Assembly (NCBI GenBank): GCA_027924585.1
Contig: BSBM01000050.1
Coordinates: 6,104,501 to 6,168,500, forward strand
Origin: Larix kaempferi
Taxonomy: Eukaryota > Streptophyta > Pinopsida > Pinales > Pinaceae
Reading direction: 5' to 3'
DNA length: 64,000 nucleotides
Position numbers and translations under genes: made by a program. The notes beneath the pieces are model-generated. The model ran no database searches and was not told where the DNA came from. It was given only the letters and a program-made list of their open reading frames with translations. Positions 36,165 to 47,099 of this stretch are shown here, in pieces. Within the stretch, counting starts at the first letter, position 1. Each line of letters starts with the position of its first letter.

Positions 36165-36540
36165 ATTATATTTCCCACCTATGTTTCGTCGAGTGAGAAC
36201 ATATGAAAGGGATTGACCTCTGCTATCACAGTAGTTGTTCGTAAAAGTATATAGTGACGAAGCCTCTGTACCGCATAGACCGCGGCAAGTGCTAACTTCT
36301 CAACATGCGAATATTTAACCTCAGGCGCTATCAATGCGCGAGAAAGATAGTAGACAACATGCTCTTGGAGCGTATCGTCCTCCTAAACTAATACTATGCC
36401 AATTGTATTAAGAGACGTTGCCAGATATAAAATAAAGTCTTTTGCGTAGTCTGGCGGGCTCAACAAGGGTGCTGAAAGTAGTGCCTTTTTCAAGGCCTCA
36501 AAGGATGCTTGGGCAGCCTCGTCCCACACAAAGTAGGAGT
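36165..36540 (-). pseudogene. RNase H (first, RT-linked) of element B
   Basis: Reads DFILYLATSLNTIGIVLV, then after a TAG at about 36383 EDDTLQEHVVYYLSRAL and YSHVEKLALAAVYAVQRL, the plant gypsy RT_RNaseH pattern. A further stop follows near 36170 before the linker to integrase. Confidence 0.88.
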
Positions 36541-38167
36541 CTTGTTTGAGTAGTCTCATAAAACCTTTGGTGATCTTAGCATAGTTTATAATAAACCGTC
36601 GCAAGAAATTAGACATGCCTTGCAGACTTTGGAGTTGTCGCAAGGTGCGAGGAGGAGGCAGATTTACAATCGCCTCTACTTTTAGCAGGTCGACCATTAT
36701 GCCACGACTGGAGACAATGAAGCCCAGTAGACATCCCAATTCGACACAGAACACGCACTTATTAGGATTCAAACGAATCTTATATTGTCTGCATCTTTCA
36801 AACACTAGTATGAGATGAGCTGGATGATCCCGTCTCTTTCGAGATCGCGCCGGGAGGTCATCCAGGTATGGTTCCACTATGTGTTTGATATCATGAAAAG
36901 CGAAATTCATTGCTCCCTGGAAGGTAGCTCCAGCATTTTTCAAGCCAAATAGCATCTTCTAGTAAGCAAAGGTTCCCCCCAGGCAAATGAAAGTTGTTTT
37001 GTGCTGATCTTCGGGTTTGATTTGTATTTGATTATATCCCGAAAACCCGTCCATGAAAGAGAACATCTCATGTCCCGCACAAGCATCTATGATTTTATCA
37101 ATAAACGGTGTAGGATAGTTATCTTTCGGACAAGCTTTGTTCAAGTCCCGGAAGTCAGTACAGACTCGAATGGTACCTTGCTTCTTATCAACCGGAACGG
37201 GATTTGAAACCCATTCCGTCATGTCAATCGGATAGATGAATCCGACTTTAAGCAACTTTTCAACCTCCACCTTGATGGCAGCCGCTTTTCTAGGATTCAT
37301 AGGACGGAGCTTTTGTCTCACAGGTTTTGCGTTAGGGTATGTCGTGATGACATGCTCCACGATGGCTGGGTCAATGCCTGGCATCTCCTCATATGACCAA
37401 GCAAAAATGTTGTAGAGTTCTTTGAAAAGCTTACTATACAGAGCGATCTCTTCTGGAGAACAGTTTGAACCAATAAAAATGTTTTCCACGACCCTGGGTT
37501 TGGTGGAAATGTTAATCAGAATTGTTCTCAATATATTAGCCATATTTCCCTCAGCATAAACAGCTCTTGAAGTAGAAGGAAAAGATGAAAAATCAACAAA
37601 TCCACCAGGTCTCATAAGGAATTCCCCTCTCTCTATCATGTCTAGATCTGGAAGCAGGTAGGACCTGCGATGCATATGTTCCCATGGTTGGTCCAGGACC
37701 ATCATGGCTTCCAAGATGGCTTCATCGGATGGCGAAACCGTGTCTAAACAATCGAATGAGTGGGTGGAATTCAGTGACCATGCCGGAGCATAGTCCATAT
37801 CTAACTCAGTAGAGACTGGTGAAGTCACAATATGTTCCATTGCAGCATGTTGTGCTTCCATGTAGGCTACTTCTGCAATGGATAAAGGCACTGAAGATTC
37901 TGATGTAGTGGGAAGGATCCACGGATCAGTTCTTAAACCAACCATGAATGTTTTAGTAGAATTACCCACATCATAATGCATAAAAAGAACAGGAGAGGGA
38001 AGGTCGAAAGTGCCTATTAACGACCCGTAAATCCCTACTCCTAAGCTCTCGCTTACTGGGGCAGTTTGATCAACTAAGGGAATCGTGAATTTCGAAGAAG
38101 TCTGGTTGTTTCTCTGAGTGAAAGAAAGCTGATCAACTGTAACGACCTTACCTTCAAACGGGAACAT
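36541..38167 (-). pseudogene. Reverse transcriptase of element B
   Basis: From 38167 the frame reads a linker region, then IDPAIVEHVITTYPNAKPVR, VEKLLKVGFIYPIDMTEWVS (start of RT), VPVDKKQGTIRVCTDFRDLN (RT block with the first catalytic aspartate) and GFSGYNQIQIKPEDQHKT. A single TAG at 36956-36958 interrupts FAY-KMLFGLKNAGATFQ. It continues with EPYLDDLPARS, the intact YLDD catalytic box, to the thumb. Nearly complete RT with one internal stop. The same frame is separated from protease only by a TGA at 38174-38176. Confidence 0.95.
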
Positions 38168-38173
38168 AACAAC

Positions 38174-38857
38174 TCAAAAAATTGTCGATGCAATAGCTCG
38201 CATGGCATACGTCCAGCTCCTGCTTAATAACATGTTGTAATCAAGCGAAGCATCTAGAACTTCTACTTCTACAGCAACTGTCTTACCAGCCAACATGACA
38301 TCAAATAATGGAAAAACCCCATGTGGGCGGAAAGTCCTGCCATCAAATACAGTAAGCAGTGTGTTAGAAGGGGCTAACTCGGGAGAACCCAAAGCTTTCC
38401 AACAGGAAATTGACATTACGCACGTCGACGCGCCCTCATCCACGACAGCTCGTCTAATGGTCATTGGGCCATGGACGACTTCAATCTGAAGGGCAACGTG
38501 GTATGGAAACCGGTATTTGATATCAACCATATCAAATCGCGCAGACATATTAGAGGATTCCATACTTCCAATAGCTGCCAAAAGTGAATTTCGTTGTAAA
38601 GGACAACTTTGCAAGACTTCTAAAGTAGACATAGCACAAGGGGTCTGGGCTAGATCTTCAACCACATTGGAGTTAGAAGCAGCCCGAGAGTTGGGATTGT
38701 GCGATGCCCATTTCGAGACACCTTTCAGGATCTTGGGCATTGGGTCCACATGTATGTGGAGTGGAGTGGAAGATTCTGGAATCCCCTTATCCTTCTTCTG
38801 TGCATCCGGGGAGTAATTCCTGGCTCTCGTTTGTAAGAGTGCATCCGAATTAACCAT
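38174..38857 (-). pseudogene. Aspartic protease of element B
   Basis: Retroviral-type aspartyl protease that would cleave the Gag-Pol polyprotein. The active-site segment reads RAVVDEGASTCVMSISCWKA: the expected D-S/T-G-A triad is D-E-G-A here. It is followed by the flap/second-half FDVMLAGKTVAVEVEVLD and DYNMLLSRSW. The frame is open for 227 codons and is in frame with RT across one TGA (38174-38176), which by context replaces an arginine codon. The N-terminal part (38860-38650) links to gag. Confidence 0.85.
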
Positions 38858-38859
38858 GT

Positions 38860-41240
38860 TAATAAAAGTTTGATCAACCGAAACATGTGCGGTGCCCCCA
38901 GTATTAGAGGTGCCAGAAGCTGAACCCTGCCCCTTAGGGAATGGATCTTTTAGTACGGCAGGTTTCTTCTCTTGAAGCAGCTTCTGGGCTTCTTCAAGTA
39001 GAGGGCATTGATGAGTGAGGTGGTCCTGCTTGCAAATTTTACAAGGGAACTTAACCTTCTTCTTCTCTTTGTTACCCTCCTCGGCATTCGCTTTTTTGGG
39101 CTTCTGATGGTTCCCCTCTCCTTTCTTGCCCTTCTTTTGTTATTGGGCTACCGAGGGCCCTTTTGATTGTTCTGAACCTGGTTGACGGATTCAGAAGTAG
39201 AAGGAGAGGTTGTGACAGAAGTAACTTCTGCAGCCGATTGTTTAATAGATAAGGCATGAACCTGTTTATTCAAAGCTTCGAAGGCTAAAGAATCAATTGA
39301 ACCCACTATGCCGTCAGCATGTAGTCCAGGCTTAGGTCTACTCAGATTAGTATTTGATTGTGGTGCATCAGGTATAATTTCATAAAGTAACCCAGATTGT
39401 GCGTAAACAAGGTGTAACTGCTAGGTCCGTAAGATGGATTCTTCCTCTGTAGATACTCCAGAAGTAGCTACTTCCTTAGAAATATAAGGAAGGAGTGATT
39501 TCAAATACCACTCAAGAAGAAATTCTAGAGGTATGTTGGCTTTAATGAGCCTCTTCCATCTTCGCCACTCCTGAATGTGATCAGATAAGTGAGTGGCTTT
39601 ATTTTGCCTAAATGTAGACAAAAGGTCTGTTCCGGCATCATACCGAACAAGAAGCTGGAAGTGGTTTAGAAAAACAGTTGCGAGATCCCGAAAGTTAAAG
39701 AAAGTGGCCGCTGGTAACTCGATGTACCATTTAGCTGCAACATCGGTTAAGGTTCTCTAGAACAGTCTCAACCTAATGGAATCTTCGTTTAAGGAGTTCG
39801 AGGAACACCATAAATGGAAATTAGTGACATGGTCACCAGGATCCTCGCCAATTTTGCCTTTGAACTTTGGAATGTCCGAAGGTAACTTGGTAGGAACTAG
39901 TGGCCATGTGGCGTTGTGATACAGTGGATCGTTTGTCAACTTGGAAAGATCTGGAAAATTTAAAGTTGCCAGAAATGGTAAACGAGGCCTGCAAGACGGT
40001 ATTTGATAAGCTGGGGTCGCAAAGGGGGAACCACCCATAGTTTGACCTGTGAACTGCTGGTAGGGGTTTCCCCTGGTCGTCTGCTAGTAGGGGTTTCCCC
40101 CAACTATCTACCGGTAGGGGTTGCCCCCGGCCATCTGCTGATAGGGGTTTCCCCCTACCATCTGATGGTAGGGGTTGCCCCCAGTCACTTGCTTGTAGGG
40201 GTTGACCCCTTCCATCTGTTGTTGCGCGAAAGTATTATTGAAATTCCCCCACCCATATGAAAGTGGGTTAGTGCTCTGTGGGTTCATCCACTGTGGCTGG
40301 GCATTAGCCCCGCCATATTGCTGGTTAAAAATGTTACCCCCTCCTCCTGAAAATAAGGAAAAAGGGACGTTTCCTGCAGGTATATTACCTTGATTCGTGT
40401 TGGGACCTGCAAAGGTATTAAAACCAGTAGTAGCTGACATAGATGGTGCGGTCATGGTACTCATGACAGGCACAGTTGCAGAAGCATTTGGCCCTACATT
40501 AGGTGTGGAAATCCAAGTGTTGGGTATGTGATATAGCGGTTGAGTCACAGGAGGTGGAACTAGATTAGATGTACTGCTAGGTCCAAAAGTGGGTGTAGAG
40601 TTCGATGCCATAGTTGTTGAACTCGGCATGCCTAACGTGCCAGTATTAAAGCTGAAGGACGGAGTGGAAACAAAGGTTGTATGTGCCGAACTCGGTGTAG
40701 CAGTAGGAGGAGGATTTACAGTATTGGTATTCATACCTATTGTGGGAGTCTGTGGAACTCCCAGATCGCCTCCCGGATTAGTCATAAAATGCTCAGGTGT
40801 GAAATGATATGCACTATAATCTGGTTGCTGGAAACCAACGGGTATTAGCAGCGGAATTCTAAGATTAGTTAGAGGAGGATTAAAAGGAGTACTGAACTCA
40901 CCAGAAGTGAGATCTTCAATCTCAACTGAACGAAAATGTTACTGATCCGAAGTCCCCGGTTGTGGTTCCTCAGGAACCTCTATTTCAGGGCTTTCTATTG
41001 TAGTTTGTAGTTCTTCAGGAAACTCTATTTTAGGTTGTAGTTCCTCAGGAATTTCTATTTCAGGATTTTCTATTGTAAAAAGTTCCTCAGGAAGTTCTAT
41101 TTCACCAGTGGTTTCCAAAGGAACACTGGGGTCTACCCTCTGTCATCTAGCTGGCGGTAGTGGTTCTGTTCTAAGTGGAGGAAGGTTTTGCAACCTTCTC
41201 GACCTACGAAGTTCTTGGTTTTCCACGATTATATATAAAA
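38860..41240 (-). pseudogene. gag of element B
   Basis: Structural capsid protein. The N-terminal part (about 41240-40786) reads RRSRRLQNLPPLRTEPLPP and repeats of an EIE-PEEL word; then a low-complexity S/T/P/N-rich region (40785-40270). Tandem decapeptides of GGNPYQQM type follow (40210-40040), then the conserved retrotransposon gag core (40038-39421: LPSDIPKFKGKIGEDPGDHV, AAKWYIELPA, HIQEWRRW). Near 39050-39010 a zinc knuckle reads CKICKQDHLTHQC (C-x2-C-x3-H-x4-C). Several stops (for example at about 39757 and two within the decapeptides) make it defective. No clear initiating ATG is found at the N-terminus. Confidence 0.85.
40040..40210. repeat. 30-bp tandem repeat encoding GGNPY decapeptides in gag
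   Basis: TAGGGGTTTCCCCC / TAGGGGTTGCCCCC units repeat every 30 bp at least five times. On the minus strand each encodes the pattern M-x-G-G-N-P-Y-x-Q. Confidence 0.92.
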
Positions 41241-43258
41241 ATAAAACTAGAAAACCTAGTGGCCACTAATACTAGGGGGCAAACAACACACCATTAAAAG
41301 TCCTAAGTATGCAAACCAAGCAAACAAGATGCCTTCCGGAGAAGAGTCTGGGATGACGAGGGCCCAGAACAGATCAACGAAGGATGAACAACAGTTACCT
41401 AGGGTCCACAATACAATGACTAAGGGTACAAGCGCTGGAATCACCCAACCGCCCTCCCAAAGACCTGCAAGGGATTTCCTCCCACGTCTGTCCTAGGTAC
41501 AACAAATATACCCTCCGTTGTCACCTGTGTATGAACCTATGGTCAGATACTAAGGATACCACAACACCGAAAACTCCTGGGGGAACAGTCTCAGGTCGAA
41601 TCGAAAGGCATGGGTAGGGTAACTGAACCCGAAACTCAAAAGAGTCCCCAAACGCGATCCAATCCTGGTATATGCTCGAAACAGAAAGTAGGAGGAGTAT
41701 TCCCAACAATCTGATCTCACAAGACATACTGCAAAGATCCCAGGCAAGCTTTGAATGAAGTGGGTTTACCTGTGATAGTCGAACTACGATTTTTGTGTAA
41801 TGTGTGACCTTGGGTGGTTTAAGGTGATTTAAACCCAAGATCCTAACCAAGACTAGTTGGTGTAGTGTATCCCTAAAAAGAAAATTGTTGCTATTTAATT
41901 TTATTAAAGATTTTTAGGGCTATTATTACTCAAAAGGTAGTGCGTTTGTGTGGCGTGGTTGCAACGGGAAAGCAAAGTGCATAAATTATAACTTTCAACA
42001 ACAAAAACTTTTTATTTTTTCATTTAATGTTCTTTCCAAATTGAAACTGAAACAAATCTAAGCAAATTTTCTTTTTGTTTTCTTTTAAAATTATGAACAA
42101 AACAAACTATGCTATTTCGCAAAAGATATAAGCCTCACTATTCTTAAGCTATCAATTTTTTTCTTTTTCTGTTATTATGAACAAAACAGAACTCTAAAAT
42201 TATGAAGCAAATAAGACTTATACAAGATGTGTAAGTATGGCAAAAAAGGGTCTTAAGCTCACAGCTGTCAAAACAATGGTTCGACAAAGGCTTGTCCTAC
42301 AAGTTTTTTTCAAGAGAAAAAGCCCTCGCACTTGGAAACAAATTGGATAGAAAACAAAGAGGAAAGATGCTACAAACTGGAAATCAAACTCAAGAGGAAT
42401 GTCCCAAAGCACCAAACCCTAACAAGACCACCAAGCCAACAATTGGTAGGCAAGCGAGTTAACAACCACCCTACTAACACAAAGACTGAAAGATGAAGCA
42501 AACTGAAGTGCTCCAATCTCACTTGATACTGGAAAAAGATAAAGAAATCAAGAAATGTTGGAACTCAAAAGTTTGGAAGACACCCTAAAGGCTCCAAAAC
42601 GGACCAAACCTTAAAACAAAGGATAAGATACCTAAAGAGCAAACAATTGCCACAAACAGCAAATGCAAAGCATACAGGTTTGTAGGTCAGCAACACATTG
42701 TCAGGGCAAAGATAAGCAATTGTATTCACTAAGGAACAATGCCTAGTCTCCAAAAAGGGTTAAAAATGGACCAAACACTTCACCAGTAAACAAGTGACCT
42801 AAAGATGGCAAAAAGACTCAAAGAAAGGTTCTGAGACTCAAAGAAGAGTTACAAACCTCAAGTACCAGTCAAGGAGACCTAAAACAAAGTCAAAAGACCA
42901 CCCAACAAGGCAGAAAACTCAACCAAACAACCAACAGAAGGCTATAGGAATGTACCCTACTGTGCAGTAGGGAAACTAGCGTTCCTGGAGGGATGGGCGC
43001 TACTGTATACAGGCATACTAGCGTATGGGCGCTACTGTATATAGGCAGACTAGCGTATGGGCGCTACTGTATGTATAACAAAGTAGCGCTCAGGTCTTAA
43101 AGAGTCCAAAAACTGACTTTGAAAAGATGCAAAAAGACTAAGTGAAGCAGGGAGAAGCAAGCAAGGGATACCTACAAGGCTTCTCAGCAAATTAAAGGGA
43201 TTAAGAAGTTCTGTAAAGACAAACATGAAAAGGTTTCCTAGAGAAAAAAAGACAACTT
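41241..43258 (-). other. 5' leader of element B
   Basis: Two kilobases between the PBS and gag without a supported gene, as usual in Tat/Ogre-like elements. It includes the 32-bp GGGCGCTACTGTA tandem repeat near the PBS. Confidence 0.75.
42995..43092. repeat. 32-bp tandem repeat (GGGCGCTACTGTA) x3 in leader
   Basis: GGGCGCTACTGTAT starts at 42995, 43027 and 43059; units share AGGCA-ACTAGCGTAT. It ends with an inverted AGTAGCGCTC. Confidence 0.93.
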
Positions 43259-43276
43259 TCCCCAGCGGAGTCGCCA
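43259..43276 (-). promoter_or_regulatory. Primer-binding site of element B
   Basis: The + strand reads TCCCCAGCGGAGTCGCCA, ending in CCA like a mature tRNA 3' end, three bases from the 5' LTR. The minus strand is therefore the primer-binding site; by memory this end fits an arginine tRNA, as in Ogre-type elements, but the tRNA was not verified. Confidence 0.82.
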
Positions 43277-43279
43277 GTC

Positions 43280-44307
43280 TGTTGGCGGGAAAAACTACCC
43301 TATAGTAAGGAAATGGATACTATCAACTTAAGGGGATTGACAGGTAAGCATATTACTTGCATTACAGAGATGTTTATGAATGGAAACAGATTATAAGTCT
43401 TGAGGACATACCTTTTGAACGAAGTTTGATCCTAGCTTTTATCCGATCTTGCGCTCGATCCTCAATCCAATCTCCTGTTCAGTAAACCTGCAAGACAAAG
43501 ACCTTTCTCAAGGTATCTTGGCCAATATAATAATGATGCAATAGAATAATGATTCAAACATCAAACATTAACCAACATAATCCAAATAAATACATAGTCC
43601 AATAAGTACTTGAAATGGGACGAGAAAGATGCTTCAACCTTTATTATCAAAAACAAGTGAATGATACACAATATACCTGACTTTGCAGCGTGTTCATGCA
43701 ACCTGATCCTGGGCTCCTGCTCTTCTCTGGCTTGGAAATCTTCCAGCATAACCTCCTCCAATACAAGCTTCTCTTATAAAGAATCTCTTTGTGGCTCTCA
43801 TGTCTAACCCCTCTCTTTATTCCTCCTTGTATTTATAAGACAAGGGAGGCAGTTCAGGTTGAGAGGTGGTTGTAGAGGAAGTTGGGGAAGTTGGGAAACC
43901 AACTGCAACTAATCCTCATTCATGAAATTAATTATTTTTTAATCATGTTTTGAGGTGTACGCTACTATTTCATAGTGGAGTAGCGCCCAGGGCATTACTA
44001 TAGTATTTTACAACAAGTGCTCACCAATTTTTAAATGTTGTACACTACTCTATTGAAGAGGAGTAGTGCCCATAAGGAGGTGTACACCACTATTGTACAC
44101 TGGAGTAGGGTACAGGCGCTAGTTTGTTGAGATAGAGTAGCGCCCATGTCTCAAAATGATATTTTAGGGTTTTTTCAGCTTGTAAGGAGGTGGAGTAGGT
44201 CAAGGTCTCATCTAAGGTCAACATGCTCCTCCATCCAAGTTGTCCTTTTGTGTGATCGACAGCTCAAGGTGATCATGGACGGAGAGGTGCAGGTTTGACC
44301 TATAACA
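43280..44307 (-). repeat. 5' LTR of element B
   Basis: Starts (+ strand) TGTTGGCGGG and ends CTATAACA. By eye about 30 differences from the left LTR, mostly C/T and G/A transitions, as expected from decay of methylated DNA. Confidence 0.95.
43828..43842 (-). promoter_or_regulatory. TATA box in the 5' LTR of element B
   Basis: Minus strand reads TCTTATAAATA. It lies between CCTCCTTGT and ACAAGGGAGG, an inverted repeat flanking the TATA box. Confidence 0.65.
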
Positions 44308-44406
44308 ACAAGTTTTCAATTTCTCCATGTTTAGTCATGCTTTGCCTTTTCTTAGCCATGTTGTTCCATGTATACCTGCACGTGTTATGTTAAACATGTT
44401 CCACAT

Positions 44407-44601
44407 ATTTTTGTTTTCATAAGAAAAAGGCAATACTTGTATTAAAAGTATGAAAGTGTTTACAACCACAAAGAACCCAATAAAACCAGATAGTGCATAC
44501 AGCCAGAAGGTACCCAAAAAAAACCAAAATGTCACCAATCCGAGACATACATAGTCTCCCAATCAGACGAAAACAAATGGCAAGTGAGCGAGTTGTGGGA
44601 C
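44407..44601 (-). mobile_element. 5'-truncated LINE tail (about 195 bp)
   Basis: Flanked by a 13-bp direct repeat ACATGTTCCACAT (44394-44406 and 44602-44614). Read on the minus strand it ends in an A-rich TTATGAAAACAAAAAT tail preceded by CTTTTAATACAAGTATTGCC, the look of plant L1-type LINE 3' ends. It has no coding capacity. Confidence 0.65.
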
Positions 44602-44614
44602 ACATGTTCCACAT

Positions 44615-45550
44615 TATGTCCCACATATACCTGACACATGTTCCATTACATCATTACGTCTTTATGTGTATAACTCAACCTGCAAAGTAAATTGAACATC
44701 ACTATATCTCTATGTGTGGCACTCAACATGCAAAGAGAACTGAATGTACTTGGGGGCACCATCAATATAGCTCCCTCAAAGACATTGCCAATACAGTGCT
44801 TGTTCAATGCTCTCTTGCTTGCAATTATATTCATGCAAGGGGAAGTACATGTAAGGCTCACCTGGCTTCCTATCATGTTACTATTCTAAAGCAAGGGCAA
44901 GCAATAAAGCCTAATACTAATGATACAAGTCAACCAAAATTTGTGAAAACGAAGAGAGGTTCTTTAGTGTTAAGCTTGACAGAAACCCTGGGGCCAGATC
45001 CGACAATTGTTACCAAGAATGAAACCCTGACATCCAGGTTTATTTCGTCGAAGGAATCCAAAGCAGGGATTCTGTCGAGTCTGCCAAAACTATCAAGACT
45101 CAATCCCATTAATACAAGATTTTTGGGCTCTTTGCGTCTCTCCAGTTGAGGCTCTTTCGTCAAAGCCTGTTCTTCCTCATATCACAAGATGCATCGTATA
45201 TGACTTGTCAGAATTTGCATTCCAACGGAGGTAATTGTTAATGATTAAACTCATAACTTAATACAAGGAATCAATGCACAAAACAAATGGTAGCATTATC
45301 TGTATATATAGATATCAATGTGCAAATGAATGGAAGCAATATGTGTAAATATATCACTCATGATGCATTTTTTCTACTTGTTTATGGAGATCTGTGTTGC
45401 ACATTTGAGCAAGTAGGGTGCTTCAATAGATTTAATATTGTTCTTCATGTTCTTAATACAGTTCCTCCTCTTCTTTATCAAGAATCATATCATTTTCATA
45501 AACACGAGCTCTTGTAAAAGGCAAAAGATATAATTAATGGCTATATATTT
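44615..45550. other. Intergenic DNA, unassigned ORF 44712-45149
   Basis: A 145-codon + frame at 44712-45149 has no recognisable domain; the reverse strand is also open for part of it, so it is not called a gene. Repeated CATGTTCCA and ACTCAACATGCAAAG words occur nearby. Confidence 0.4.
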
Positions 45551-47099
45551 GAGCATACCGCCAACAACAAAACCACCTATCACTTCATTTAGCCAAAGCA
45601 TTGCATGGAGAGTATGTGGTAGAGACCCAAGGCCCATGAACAAGTTGTAGAAGGTAGAGCAAAACCACCTATCACTTCATTTAGCCAAAGCATTGCATGG
45701 AGAGTATGTGGCAGAGACCCAAGGCCCGTGAACAAGTTGTAGAGGGTAGAGCAGCAAAAGAACAAGTAGTTATCTTTTATGTCCCTTACTCACATGATAG
45801 CTAGTTCCATCATTGCTACCTTGCATCTCCCACCCACTCTCACACTAACATCATATCATTCTTCTTTCGTTAGTCAACAAGTCATTGGGATGGAGGACAT
45901 TGTTCTTAGGAAAGGAATCCCTTGCGGATCTTTAGCCCCTAGGTAATTTGCTGAGGTTCTTTAGCCCTCGATTCTTGTATCTTTACCTATAAGCTATTCT
46001 TCAATTTCAAATTGTTGTCTTAAGCGTAATATCATCCATCTAAGATGATCAACTTAGATATAATAGTATTAAGATTGGCAAAAATTGAATTAAAAGAAAA
46101 AGAATTAAGTGAGAATGGTTTTCAATGCACAACTTGAACTAGAGAGCTAGCATTCTAGCCTGAAGCATATATAGTACGTTGAAGTTGATCTAGTAGCTTT
46201 CCACCAATGATGCAAGCAACTCTTCCTATCCCAAAGTTATTTACCAATGAGCACCCCTTCATGTTTATCGAATAAGCAATTGTTTATACTAGTGATGTCC
46301 TGGAATTAGGATCCATTCCTGGTGGTTTTGAGCATACTGCCAACAACAAAACCACCTATCACTTCATTTAGCCAAAACATTGCATGGAGAGTATGTGGTA
46401 GAGACCCAAGGCCCATGAACAAGTTGTAGAAGGTAGAGAAAAACCACCTATCACTTCATTTAGCCAAAGCATTGCATGGAGAGTATGTGGCAGAGACCCA
46501 AGGCCCGTGAACAAGTTGTAGAGGGTAGAGCAGCAAAAGAACAAGTAGTTATCTTTTATGTCCCTTACTCACATGACAGTTAGTTCCATCATTGCTACCT
46601 TGCATCTCTCACCCACTCTCACACTAACATCATATAATTCTTCTTTCGTTAGTCAACAAGTCATTGGGATGGAGGCCATTGTTCTTAGGAAAGGAATCCC
46701 TTGCGGATCTTTAGCCCCTAGGTAATTTGCTGAGGTTCTTTAGCCCTCGATTCTTGTATCTTTACCTATAAGCTATTCTTCAATTTCAAATTGTTGTCTT
46801 AAGCATAATATCATCCATCTAAGATGATCAACTTAGATATAATAGTATTAAGATTGGCAAAAATTGAATTAAAAGAAAAAGAATTAAGTGAGAATGGTTT
46901 TCACTGCACAACTTGAACTAGAGAGCTAGCATTCTAGCCTGAAGCATATATAGTACGTTGAAGTTGATCTAGTAGCTTTCCACCAATGATGCAAGCAACT
47001 CTTCCTATCCCAGAGTTATTTACCAATGAGCACCCCTTCATGTTTATCGAATAAGCAATTGTTTATACTAGTGATGTCCTGGCATTAGGATCCATTCCT
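45551..47099. repeat. 779-bp tandem duplication with a nested 92-bp duplication
   Basis: The segment starting GAGCATACCGCC at 45551 recurs as GAGCATACTGCC at 46330 and continues in parallel to GATCCATTCCT at 47099. Inside each unit AAAACCACCTATCACTTC is itself duplicated with a 92-bp period (45569/45661 and 46348/46440). The units differ at only a handful of positions. No gene is recognised in it. Confidence 0.95.

Larger units (their letters stand above)
29106..44307 (-). mobile_element. Full-length Ty3/gypsy Tat-lineage retrotransposon B (15.2 kb)
   Basis: Two LTRs of 1029 bp (left) and 1028 bp (right), by eye about 3% different, enclose a minus-strand coding region: leader, gag, protease, RT, RNase H, integrase, second RNase H, then an antisense (+) gene and a 3' UTR. 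The PBS next to the right LTR and the polypurine tract next to the left LTR fix the orientation. Stops and frameshifts in every pol segment make it inactive. No matching 5-bp target duplication is visible (left flank GAAGG, right flank ACAAG). Size, second RNase H and antisense ORF fit the Tat/Ogre-like group. Confidence 0.95.

Noticed and set aside
44712-45149. 145-codon ORF
   Set aside because: Antisense frame 44930-45163 is open over the same DNA and no domain is seen; left as intergenic.
45551-47099. Possible LTR pair of a short element
   Set aside because: Direct repeats abut without an interior, and ends lack TG...CA and target duplications; simple tandem duplication fits better.
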